NCBI RefSeq assembly: GCF_012927345.1 | Contig: NZ_JABBGJ010000022.1 | Coordinates: forward strand, 87,589-151,588 | Direction of reading: 5' to 3' | DNA from: Paraburkholderia polaris | GTDB lineage: Bacteria > Pseudomonadota > Gammaproteobacteria > Burkholderiales > Burkholderiaceae | DNA: 64,000 nucleotides | Shown: one piece after another, positions 55,088 through 62,831 of the stretch | Numbering within the stretch: position 1 is the stretch's first letter | Layout: each line of letters opens with the position of its first letter | The notes under the pieces: generated by a model | Database searches by the model: none | Told to the model about the DNA's origin: nothing | What the model saw: the letters and a program-made list of their open reading frames with translations, nothing else | Position numbers and translations under genes: made by a program

Positions 55088-56011
55088 ATGGCAACAGGTT
55101 TTTATTCCCACGCCGATTGTTTGCTGCACGATATGGGGCAATGGCATCCCGAATGCCCGGCGCGCCTGCAGGCAATCGAAGATCAATTGATCGCGAGCCG
55201 CATCGACTCGCTGATCGAGCGCGAATCGGCTCCACTCGCCGATGAAGCCGCGCTGTTGCGCGTACATACGCAAGCCCACGTCGATTACATCCGCAGCCGA
55301 TCGCCCGCGGAGGGTCTTGCCGAAATCGATCCCGACACGTCGATGAACCCGCACACCCTGCAAGCCGCGTTGCGCGCAGCCGGCGCCGCAGTGGCCGCGA
55401 CTGACGCCGTGATCGAAGGCCGCTACGACAACGCGTTCTGCAGCGTGCGCCCGCCCGGCCACCATGCGGAGCCGGCACGCGCGATGGGCTTCTGCTTCTT
55501 CAATAACGTCGCGATCGCCGCGCGCCATGCGCTTGAAGTGCATGGCATGCAGCGCGTCGCGATCATCGACTTCGACGTCCATCACGGTAACGGCACCGAA
55601 GCGGCCTTTTCGGGCGATTCGCGCGTGCTGATGTGCAGCATCTTCCAGCATCCGTTCTATCCGTTCACCGGCGCCGACAATCAGGCGCCCAACATGTGCA
55701 ACGTGCCGATACCGGCGCGCTCGAAAGGCATGGTGGTGCGCGAGGCGGTGGACATGATGTGGCTGCCGCGCCTGCATGATTTCAAGCCGGAGATGATCTT
55801 CATCTCGGCCGGCTTCGACGCGCATCGCGAGGACGATCTCGGCAACCTGGGTCTCGTCGAAGACGACTACGCCTGGATCACCGACCAGGTGCGCGAAATC
55901 GCGAAGCGCTATGCGCGTGGGCGGATCGTCAGCTGTCTCGAAGGCGGGTACAACCTGTCGGCGCTCGGACGCAGCGTGGTTGCGCACGTGCGCTCACTGG
56001 CCGGGATCTGA
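55088..56011 (+). CDS. histone-deacetylase-family amidohydrolase
   Basis: Zinc deacylase, probably of acetylated polyamines or acetoin-type substrates rather than histones. Seen: 307 residues. H-bearing motifs are RPPGHHAEP and DFDVHHGNGTE, the metal Asp is in SAGFDAH, and the substrate tyrosine is in EGGYN. FCFFNNVAIAAR lies between them. It starts divergently from mltB and is followed 93 bases later by an enoyl-CoA hydratase gene on the same strand. Confidence 0.92.
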   Translation: MATGFYSHADCLLHDMGQWHPECPARLQAIEDQLIASRIDSLIERESAPLADEAALLRVHTQAHVDYIRSRSPAEGLAEIDPDTSMNPHTLQAALRAAGAAVAATDAVIEGRYDNAFCSVRPPGHHAEPARAMGFCFFNNVAIAARHALEVHGMQRVAIIDFDVHHGNGTEAAFSGDSRVLMCSIFQHPFYPFTGADNQAPNMCNVPIPARSKGMVVREAVDMMWLPRLHDFKPEMIFISAGFDAHREDDLGNLGLVEDDYAWITDQVREIAKRYARGRIVSCLEGGYNLSALGRSVVAHVRSLAGI

Positions 56012-56104
56012 ACTGCCACGCCACAAGCGTTGCGTGAACGTCGCCTGCGCGGGCGCCGCCTGCGCGTACGCCGCGAACCGCGTGAATTCAACGAGGAGCG
56101 AACC

Positions 56105-56905
56105 ATGAATGCCGAGGTGCGCAGTGCTTCGCTGGTCGACATCGAACACGACGCTTACGGCGTGCCGGGCGTCGTCCGATTGACGATGAACCGGCCCGAT
56201 GCCTTCAATGCACTCTCCGAAGCCCTGCTCGACGAGTTGCAGGCGACGCTGACGGCGCTGGCGGAGTCCAATGCGCGGGTGGTGGTGATCGCCGGCGCCG
56301 GCCGCGCGTTCTGTGCGGGGCACGATCTGAAAGAAATGCGCGCAGAGCCGTCGCTGGCTTACTACCAGGCGTTGTTTGCACGCTGCACGAAACTGATGTT
56401 GACGATCCAGCGCTTGCCGCAACCGGTGATCGCACGTGTGCACGGCATCGCTACCGCCGCGGGCTGTCAGCTGGTCGCGATGTGCGATCTGGCAGTCGCC
56501 GCCGATACCGCGCGCTTTGCCGTGTCGGGTGTCAACCTGGGTCTTTTCTGCGCAACACCTTCGGTGCCGCTGTCGCGCAATCTGTCGCGTAAGGCGGCGC
56601 TCGAAATGCTGCTCACTGGCGATTTCATCGATGCTATCCAGGCGAAGCAGCAAGGCCTCGTGAATCGCATTGCGCCGGCGGACGCCCTCGACGCAGAGGT
56701 CGCGCGGCTCGCGAAAAGCATCTGCGCGAAACCCGTCGAAGCGGTGAGCGCCGGCAAAGGCCTTTTCTATCGCCAGCTCGAAATGGGCATCGAAGCGGCG
56801 TATCAGCTAGCCGGCCAGACCATGGCCTGCAACATGATGGACGACTCCGCGCTCGAAGGCGTGCAGGCGTTCATCGACAAACGCCCGCCGGACTGGAAGC
56901 GTTAG
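56105..56905 (+). CDS. enoyl-CoA hydratase/isomerase family protein
   Basis: Crotonase-fold CoA enzyme. Seen: 266 residues from the ATG at 56105, preceded by GAGGAG. The oxyanion-hole pieces are VVVIAGAGRAFCAGHDLKEM and ARVHGIATAAGCQLVAMCDLAVAA. The usual second catalytic Glu is weakly placed, so hydratase versus isomerase is uncertain. C-terminal ALEGVQAFIDKRPPDW is typical. It may be cotranscribed with the amidohydrolase gene. Metabolic pathway not shown by the context. Confidence 0.88.
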   Translation: MNAEVRSASLVDIEHDAYGVPGVVRLTMNRPDAFNALSEALLDELQATLTALAESNARVVVIAGAGRAFCAGHDLKEMRAEPSLAYYQALFARCTKLMLTIQRLPQPVIARVHGIATAAGCQLVAMCDLAVAADTARFAVSGVNLGLFCATPSVPLSRNLSRKAALEMLLTGDFIDAIQAKQQGLVNRIAPADALDAEVARLAKSICAKPVEAVSAGKGLFYRQLEMGIEAAYQLAGQTMACNMMDDSALEGVQAFIDKRPPDWKR

Positions 56906-57051
56906 CCGGGCAGGGCCGTTCTTGTCGGGGCCCCCGGCGCCCACTTGTCCGAACGCCTGCGCTTCGAAATGCCCACCCGATGCTGAGACTTGAGGCGCCC
57001 GCGCATCGAGCCACTCAACCCGTTTGCCTATATTGAAACGCCGTCCGGTGC

Positions 57052-57990
57052 TCAGGCTTTGGGCAGCCGTTTCTCGATCCAGTCGATCAGTGCGCCGATC
57101 ACCCGATCCCGATCGAGATCGTTCATCGTCTCGTGATAGCTGTCTTCGTGCATCGTGAGCGTCTTGTCCGGCGAGCCCGCGTGCGCGCCGAAATCGCGGC
57201 TGCCGTCGGGTTCGGTGAGCTTGTCCGCGGTGCCGTGATACACCAGCAGCGGCACGCGCAGTCCCGCACGGCCGCGTTCGATGCGCGCCATCGCCAGCAA
57301 CAACTCCGCGCCCGTACGCGCCGGAATCGCACCGTGATGAACCAGCGGATCGTTGCGATTGGCGTTCACCACGGACTGAAGCCGCGACAGCAAAGCCGCG
57401 TCGATTTTCATCGCCGGAAAGGTCGGCCAGATGCGGCTGATTATCTGGCTCACCTTGAGCATCCAGCGCGGTACATCGCGGCCCGGCGCGAGCGCGGGGC
57501 TCGACAGGATCAGACCACTGAGCCGACGCCCGCTTGCCTCGAGCCGTTCGATCGCATAAAGCGCCGCGACCGCGCCGCCCATGCTGTGGCCCATCAGAAA
57601 TAGCGGTGCGCAACTGGTCGCCGCTTCATCGAGCAACGCCTGAGCATCGAGCAGATAGTCGTCGAAGCGGTTGACCCACACGCGTTTGCCGGGCGCGTGG
57701 CCATGTCCGCGCAAATCGATGGCGACGAGTTCAATGCCGGCCGGGTTCAGCCGATCCGCCAGCGCCGCGTAACGCCTGGCGTGCTCCGCGAGTCCGTGCA
57801 CCAGCGCGACCGTGCCGCGCAATGGTGTCGTGGCGGGCCAGCGATATAGCGGCAGTTCGACGCCGTCGCTCGTCGTGACCGTCGAGCGGAGCGCGGCGCC
57901 GCCTTTCGGGGCGTGCGCAGCGGCATGCGCAGCGGCGTGCGCAGGGGTGGCCGCTGCGGGACGCACATTGCCGGATCGAGTTGTTTCCAT
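57052..57990 (-). CDS. alpha/beta-hydrolase, monoacylglycerol-lipase-like
   Basis: Seen: 312 residues from the ATG at 57990. A Pro/Ala-rich leader (AAATPAHAAAHAAAHAPKGG) is followed by the alpha/beta fold with HGLAEHARRY and the nucleophile elbow GHSMGG. GHGHAPGKR lies between them; VYHGTADKLTEPDGS provides the Asp and HEDSYHE the His. It resembles lysophospholipase/monoacylglycerol lipases (PldB-like). The frame to 58164 would run into the metN leader. An ATG at 58038 is an alternative. Single gene, divergent from metN. Confidence 0.87.
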   Translation of the reverse strand: METTRSGNVRPAAATPAHAAAHAAAHAPKGGAALRSTVTTSDGVELPLYRWPATTPLRGTVALVHGLAEHARRYAALADRLNPAGIELVAIDLRGHGHAPGKRVWVNRFDDYLLDAQALLDEAATSCAPLFLMGHSMGGAVAALYAIERLEASGRRLSGLILSSPALAPGRDVPRWMLKVSQIISRIWPTFPAMKIDAALLSRLQSVVNANRNDPLVHHGAIPARTGAELLLAMARIERGRAGLRVPLLVYHGTADKLTEPDGSRDFGAHAGSPDKTLTMHEDSYHETMNDLDRDRVIGALIDWIEKRLPKA

Positions 57991-58178
57991 AGCTGCTGGT
58001 TGTCCTGAACGTGTCCTGATTCTGGTTCGCCCGATCATAGTCGCAGCGGGCACACGCGCGCGAGCATCTCGCGCCGGGCACGCCTCTAATGCTCTGTAGT
58101 TATGAAAAGATCGTAATTGATTATTAAAGGGAATGACGGCGCTGCGGTAGAATTGCGGGCTCAAATCCCAATAAAAGC

Positions 58179-58240
58179 AACGGCGGCCGCTTGTCGGGAG
58201 CGCATAACGCTCGTTGGCAAACCCCGCCGTTTCGTTTTTC
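58179..58240 (+). promoter_or_regulatory. metNIQ leader with terminator-like hairpin
   Basis: Eight-bp stem AACGGCGG (58179-58186) with CCGCCGTT (58224-58231), encloses a second stem GAGCG (58198-58202) with CGCTC (58208-58212). It is followed by TCGTTTTT directly before the metN ATG. Candidate transcription attenuator or regulatory leader; not a match to a riboswitch I know. Confidence 0.5.
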
Positions 58241-58241
58241 C

Positions 58242-59276
58242 ATGATCGAAATACGCAATATCTCTCAGCGGTTCGCCGGACCCCGGGGCTGGGTCGAAGC
58301 GCTGCACAACGTCAATCTGTCGATTCCGGCGGGTGAGGTGTTCGGCATCATCGGCCGCAGCGGCGCGGGCAAGAGTACGCTCGTGCGCACTCTCAACCTG
58401 CTGACGCGTCCGAGCGAAGGCAACATTGTCGTCAACGGCCGCGATCTGACGACGCTGCCCGCCGCGCAATTGCGCGAGGCGCGTCGCGAAATCGGCATGA
58501 TTTTCCAGCACTTCAACCTGCTGTCGTCGCGCACGGTGTACGAGAACGTGGCCTTGCCGCTCGAACTCGCCGGCATGAAGCGCGATGAGATCGAGGCCAA
58601 CGTGCTGCCGCTGCTCGACCTGGTGGGCCTGTCGGCGCAGAAGGATCGTTATCCGGCGCAGATCAGCGGCGGGCAGAAGCAGCGCGTCGGCATCGCGCGT
58701 GCGCTGGCGAGCAAGCCGAAGGTGCTGCTCTCCGACGAAGCGACTTCCGCGCTCGATCCCGAAACTACGCGCGCGATCCTCGACCTGCTCAAGCGTATCA
58801 ATCGCGAACTGAACCTGACGATCGTGCTGATCACGCACCAGATGGACGTGATCAAGCAGGTCTGCGACCGCGTCGCGGTGCTGGATGCCGGCCGTGTGGT
58901 TGAAGAGGGCAAGGTCATCGACGTGTTCCTGCAACCGCATCATGAAGTCACGCGCGCGCTGATCGGCGACGTGATCGCGCAGGAATTGCCGCCCGCGATG
59001 AAGGCGCGCGTGGCTGAACGCCTGAAGACCGGCAGCGGTCATTTGCTGCGCCTCGCGTTCACGGGCTCGGGTGTCGATCAGCCGATTTTGTCCGAGACGA
59101 TTCGCCGCTACGAACTCGACTTCAATATCCTGCACGGCCAGATCGACGAGATCCAGGGGCAGGCGTTCGGCTCGCTCGCGGTGCTCGCGGGCGGCGAACC
59201 GACGAAGGTGGCAGAGGCGCTGACGTATCTGCGCGAACAGGGTGTGGTAGTAGAGGAGCTGTCGTATGTTGAGTGA
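58242..59276 (+). CDS. metN: D-methionine ABC transporter ATP-binding protein
   Basis: ATPase of the methionine importer. Seen: 344 residues from the ATG at 58242. Walker A is GRSGAGKSTL, signature QISGGQKQRVGIARAL, and Walker B LLSDEATSALD. A C-terminal NIL domain at ~255-344 (LKTGSGHLLRLAFTGSG; QGQAFGSLAVL) is the substrate-sensing inhibitory site of MetN. Overlaps metI by 11 bases. Confidence 0.95.
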   Translation: MIEIRNISQRFAGPRGWVEALHNVNLSIPAGEVFGIIGRSGAGKSTLVRTLNLLTRPSEGNIVVNGRDLTTLPAAQLREARREIGMIFQHFNLLSSRTVYENVALPLELAGMKRDEIEANVLPLLDLVGLSAQKDRYPAQISGGQKQRVGIARALASKPKVLLSDEATSALDPETTRAILDLLKRINRELNLTIVLITHQMDVIKQVCDRVAVLDAGRVVEEGKVIDVFLQPHHEVTRALIGDVIAQELPPAMKARVAERLKTGSGHLLRLAFTGSGVDQPILSETIRRYELDFNILHGQIDEIQGQAFGSLAVLAGGEPTKVAEALTYLREQGVVVEELSYVE

Positions 59277-59919
59277 AATGTTCGATATGTTCGTCCAGTC
59301 GTTCTGGGAAACGCTCGTGATGGTGGGCATCTCCGGACTGGTCGGCGCTGCAGTCGGTCTGCCGCTCGGCGTGCTGCTGTATCTGACGGACCGCCAGGGC
59401 GTGCTGCAGAACATCGCCGTGAATCGCGTGATGGGCGTGATCGTCAACGCGGTGCGTTCCACGCCGTTCATCATCTTGCTGGTTGCGGTGATTCCGTTCA
59501 CGCGCCTCGTGGTGGGTTCTTCGATTGGCACGGCTGCGGCCGTGGTACCGCTGACGATCGCCGCGGCGCCGTTTATCGCGCGTCTTGTCGAAACCGCACT
59601 GCGCGAAGTCGATCGTGGTCTGATCGAAGCGGCGCAGGCGATGGGCGCGACCACCAGTCAGATCGTCTTCAAGGTGCTGTTGCCGGAGTCGCTACCGGGT
59701 GTGGTCGCAGGCTTGACGATTACCTTCGTGTCGCTGGTCGGCTATTCGGCGATGGCCGGTGCGATCGGCGGCGGCGGGCTCGGGGATCTGGGCATTCGTT
59801 ACGGGTATCAGCGTTTTCTGCCGGAAGTAATGGTGACGGTCGTGGTGATCCTGATCGTCTTCGTACAGCTGGTGCAGTCGTTCGGGGATTGGCTCGTGCG
59901 TCGTTTGAGCCATAAATAA
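59266..59919 (+). CDS. metI: D-methionine ABC transporter permease
   Basis: Inner-membrane channel subunit of the methionine importer. Seen: 217 residues, five to six hydrophobic segments. The permease signature (EAA loop) is EVDRGLIEAAQAMGATTSQIVFKVLLPESLPG, and SAMAGAIGGGGLGDLGIRYGYQ is the MetI-type end. Starts inside the metN end. MetQ follows 58 bases later. Confidence 0.95.
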   Translation: MLSEMFDMFVQSFWETLVMVGISGLVGAAVGLPLGVLLYLTDRQGVLQNIAVNRVMGVIVNAVRSTPFIILLVAVIPFTRLVVGSSIGTAAAVVPLTIAAAPFIARLVETALREVDRGLIEAAQAMGATTSQIVFKVLLPESLPGVVAGLTITFVSLVGYSAMAGAIGGGGLGDLGIRYGYQRFLPEVMVTVVVILIVFVQLVQSFGDWLVRRLSHK

Positions 59920-59977
59920 ACAAGGGTCATCGGAACCCGCTAAACAGAAAGAATCGCCAGATTCGGAAAGGTCCATC

Positions 59978-60778
59978 ATGCAACGTCGTTTCATCCTCAA
60001 GCTGGCCGCCACGCTCGGCGCCGCGTCGCTGTTCGCTGCCGCTACGGCGGCTCACGCTGAAGACACGATCAAGGTCGGCGTCACCGGCGGCCCGCACGCG
60101 CAGATCATGGAAGTCGTGAAGACGGTCGCGGCAAAGAACGGTCTGAACATCAAGATCGTCGAATTCTCCGACTACGTGCAGCCGAACGCGGCGCTCGCCG
60201 GCGGCGACCTGGATGCGAACAGCTACCAGCATGACCCGTACTTGCAGGCGCAGGTGAAGGACCGCGGCTACAAGCTGATCCGCATCGCCGATACGGTCAC
60301 GTACCCGATGGGCATCTACTCGAAGAAAGTGAAGACGCTGGCTGAATTGCAGCCGGGCGCGAAGATCGCGGTGCCGAACGATCCGACCAATGGTGGCCGG
60401 GCGCTCCTGTTGCTGCAAAAGCAGGGTCTGCTGAAGCTGCGTGCTGATGCGGGTCTGAAGGCGACGCCGCTCGATATCGTCGACAACCCGAAGAAACTGA
60501 AGATTGTCGAACTTGACGCCGCGCAAATCCCGCGTTCGCTGAACGATGTGGACGCCGCCGCGATCAACACCAACTTCGCGATGGAAGCGGGCCTGAAACC
60601 GAAGCAGGACGCGATCGCAATCGAAGACGCAAAAGGTCCGTACGTGAACGTCATCGCAATCCGCGAAGCTGACAAGAACAAACCGTGGGTTGCGAAGCTG
60701 GTCGCGGCGTATCATTCGCCGGAAGTGAAGCAGTTTGTCGAGAGCAAGTTTGGTGGAGCGGTGATCACCGCCTGGTGA
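59978..60778 (+). CDS. metQ: D-methionine-binding periplasmic protein
   Basis: Substrate-binding protein of the methionine importer (NlpA family). Seen: 266 residues with a signal peptide (QRRFILKLAATLGAASLFAAATAAHAE). There is no Cys at the cleavage site, so it is soluble rather than a lipoprotein as in E. coli. Mature domain: KVGVTGGPHAQIMEVVK, VEFSDYVQPNAALAGGDLDANSYQH, and NPKKLKIVELDAAQIPRSL. An AAAGG precedes the ATG. Confidence 0.94.
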   Translation: MQRRFILKLAATLGAASLFAAATAAHAEDTIKVGVTGGPHAQIMEVVKTVAAKNGLNIKIVEFSDYVQPNAALAGGDLDANSYQHDPYLQAQVKDRGYKLIRIADTVTYPMGIYSKKVKTLAELQPGAKIAVPNDPTNGGRALLLLQKQGLLKLRADAGLKATPLDIVDNPKKLKIVELDAAQIPRSLNDVDAAAINTNFAMEAGLKPKQDAIAIEDAKGPYVNVIAIREADKNKPWVAKLVAAYHSPEVKQFVESKFGGAVITAW

Positions 60779-60851
60779 TTTGATGGCCGGTTTTTCGGCC
60801 GTTTCACATAGCAAGACACGACGGCAATGCAAAATTAGAGTCGTAGGTCTT

Positions 60852-60880
60852 AACCCGGGGTTGTCTCCCGGGTTTTTTCG
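60852..60880 (+). terminator. metNIQ terminator
   Basis: Eight-bp stem AACCCGGG (60852-60859) with CCCGGGTT (60867-60874) and T-run of six. Confidence 0.85.
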
Positions 60881-60903
60881 AGATTAAAATAGAACGATCG
60901 TTC
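60861..60903 (+). promoter_or_regulatory. candidate etfBA promoter and operator
   Basis: A TTGTCT (60861-60866) and a TAAAAT (60885-60890) at 18-base spacing, then the perfect 12-bp palindrome GAACGATCGTTC at 60892-60903. The palindrome would lie over the transcription start, as a repressor site does. It resembles TetR-type operators of fatty-acid genes; which protein binds is unknown. Confidence 0.5.
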
Positions 60904-61029
60904 GATATTGCCGTCACGCCGCTGAGGAGCGATATCCTCCTGCTAGAGCACCCGCGACACGGCTGCTGCGAAAGGGCAGTCGTTATAATGTTCGTTGGGT
61001 TGACGTATTCGTAACTTTGGAGCGTGTGC

Positions 61030-61779
61030 ATGAAAATCCTGGTGCCAGTCAAGAGAGTGGTCGATTACAACGTGAAAGTTCGAGTCAAATCGGACGGTAC
61101 GGGTGTCGACATCGCGAACGTGAAGATGTCGATGAATCCGTTCGACGAAATCGCGGTTGAAGAAGCAGTTCGTCTGAGGGAAGCGGGCGTAGCGACCGAA
61201 GTGATCGCCGTGTCGGCAGGTGTGACGCAATCGCAGGAAACGCTGCGCACGGCGCTGGCGATCGGCGCGGACCGCGCGATCCTGGTCGAGTCGAATGAAG
61301 AGTTGCAGCCGCTGGCCGTCGCCAAGCTGCTGAAGGCGCTGGTCGACAAGGAACAGCCTGGGCTGGTCATTCTCGGCAAGCAGGCCATCGACGACGATTC
61401 GAACCAGACCGGCCAGATGCTGGCTGCGCTGGCGAATCTGCCGCAAGCCACGTTCGCCTCGAAGGTTGTCGTGGCAGACGGGAAGGCTACCGTGTCGCGC
61501 GAAGTGGATGGTGGTGCCGAAACGCTGTCGCTGACGTTGCCGGCTGTTATCACCACCGATCTGCGCCTGAACGAGCCGCGCTACGTGACGCTGCCGAACA
61601 TCATGAAGGCGAAGAAGAAGCCGCTGGAAGTCGTCAAGCCCGAAGACCTCGGCGTTGATGTGACGCCGCGCCTGAAGACGCTGAAGGTTGTCGAGCCGCC
61701 GAAGCGCTCCGCCGGTGTGAAGGTGCCGGATGTGAAGACGCTGGTCGAGAAGTTGAAGACCGAAGCCAAGGTGCTGTAA
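61030..61779 (+). CDS. etfB: electron transfer flavoprotein subunit beta
   Basis: Carries electrons from acyl-CoA dehydrogenases to the ETF:quinone oxidoreductase. Seen: 249 residues from the ATG at 61030 (a GTG at 61024 is also possible). MKILVPVKRVVDYNVKVRV, MNPFDEIAVEEAVRLREAG, and the adenine/FAD strand LVILGKQAIDDDSNQTGQMLA, with C-terminal KKKPLEVV. The gene is followed 13 bases later by etfA after an AAGGAGAC ribosome site. Confidence 0.96.
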   Translation: MKILVPVKRVVDYNVKVRVKSDGTGVDIANVKMSMNPFDEIAVEEAVRLREAGVATEVIAVSAGVTQSQETLRTALAIGADRAILVESNEELQPLAVAKLLKALVDKEQPGLVILGKQAIDDDSNQTGQMLAALANLPQATFASKVVVADGKATVSREVDGGAETLSLTLPAVITTDLRLNEPRYVTLPNIMKAKKKPLEVVKPEDLGVDVTPRLKTLKVVEPPKRSAGVKVPDVKTLVEKLKTEAKVL

Positions 61780-61792
61780 GGAGACGGACGAA

Positions 61793-62728
61793 ATGACGAA
61801 TCTGGTAATTGCAGAACACGACAACGCGTCGATCAAGGCCGCGACGCTGAACACGATTGCAGCTGCACAGAAGATTGGTGGTGATATCCACGTGCTGGTG
61901 GCAGGTCACAACGCGCAAGCTGCGGCCGACGCAGCGGCGAAGATTGCAGGTGTTTCGAAGGTGTTGCTGGCCGACGCGCCGCAACTCGAAGCGGGGCTGG
62001 CCGAAAACGTCGAAGCGACGGTGCTGAACATCGCGAAGGACTACACGCATATCCTCGCGCCGGCGACTGCTTACGGCAAGAACATCGCGCCGCGTATCGC
62101 CGCGAAGCTCGACGTCGCACAGATCAGTGACATCACGGCAGTGGATGGCGCCGACACGTTCGAGCGCCCGATCTACGCCGGTAACGCGATCGCTACCGTG
62201 CAGTCGGCTGATCCGATCAAGGTCATCACGGTTCGTTCGACTGGGTTCGACCCGGTTGCAGCGGAAGGTGGTAGCGCGGCAGTGGAAAAGATTGCAGCCG
62301 CGGCCGACACCGGCCTCTCGCAATTCGTGAGCCGTGAAGTCACGAAGCTGGACCGTCCGGAACTGACCTCGGCGAAGATCATCGTCTCGGGTGGCCGGGG
62401 TCTGGGCAATGGCGAGAACTACACCAAGGTTCTCGAGCCGCTGGCGGACAAGCTGAACGCAGCGCTGGGCGCATCACGCGCAGCCGTCGACGCAGGCTTC
62501 GTGCCGAACGACTATCAGGTCGGCCAAACCGGCAAGATCGTCGCACCGCAGTTGTACATCGCGGTCGGCATCTCGGGTGCGATCCAGCATCTGGCCGGCA
62601 TGAAGGACTCGAAGGTGATCGTCGCCATCAACAAGGACGCGGAAGCGCCGATTTTCAGCGTCGCCGATTACGGTCTGGTGGGCGATCTGTTCACGCTCGT
62701 GCCGGAGCTCGTTGGCGAGCTTGGCTAA
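61793..62728 (+). CDS. etfA: electron transfer flavoprotein subunit alpha
   Basis: FAD-bearing subunit of ETF. Seen: 311 residues; N-terminal TNLVIAEHDNASIKAATLNTI; the FAD-binding C-domain with SGGRGLGNGENY, VDAGFVPNDYQVGQTGKIVAPQLYIAVGISGAIQHLAGMKDS, and INKDAEAPIFSVADYGLVGDLF. Complete. A strong terminator at 62772-62806 separates it from the acyl-CoA dehydrogenase gene, although both belong to the same function. Confidence 0.97.
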   Translation: MTNLVIAEHDNASIKAATLNTIAAAQKIGGDIHVLVAGHNAQAAADAAAKIAGVSKVLLADAPQLEAGLAENVEATVLNIAKDYTHILAPATAYGKNIAPRIAAKLDVAQISDITAVDGADTFERPIYAGNAIATVQSADPIKVITVRSTGFDPVAAEGGSAAVEKIAAAADTGLSQFVSREVTKLDRPELTSAKIIVSGGRGLGNGENYTKVLEPLADKLNAALGASRAAVDAGFVPNDYQVGQTGKIVAPQLYIAVGISGAIQHLAGMKDSKVIVAINKDAEAPIFSVADYGLVGDLFTLVPELVGELG

Positions 62729-62771
62729 GCGCCGCAGCGCCGGTTAAAAGGCGTATGGCAGCACACGAAAG

Positions 62772-62806
62772 GGCGCTGGACCTATCAAGTCCGGCGCCTT
62801 TTTTTT
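62772..62806 (+). terminator. etfA terminator
   Basis: Ten-bp stem GGCGCTGGAC (62772-62781) with GTCCGGCGCC (62789-62798; one G-T pair) followed by eight T. Confidence 0.85.
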
Positions 62807-62831
62807 ATCGACAGGCAGGAGGAGAACTGAA

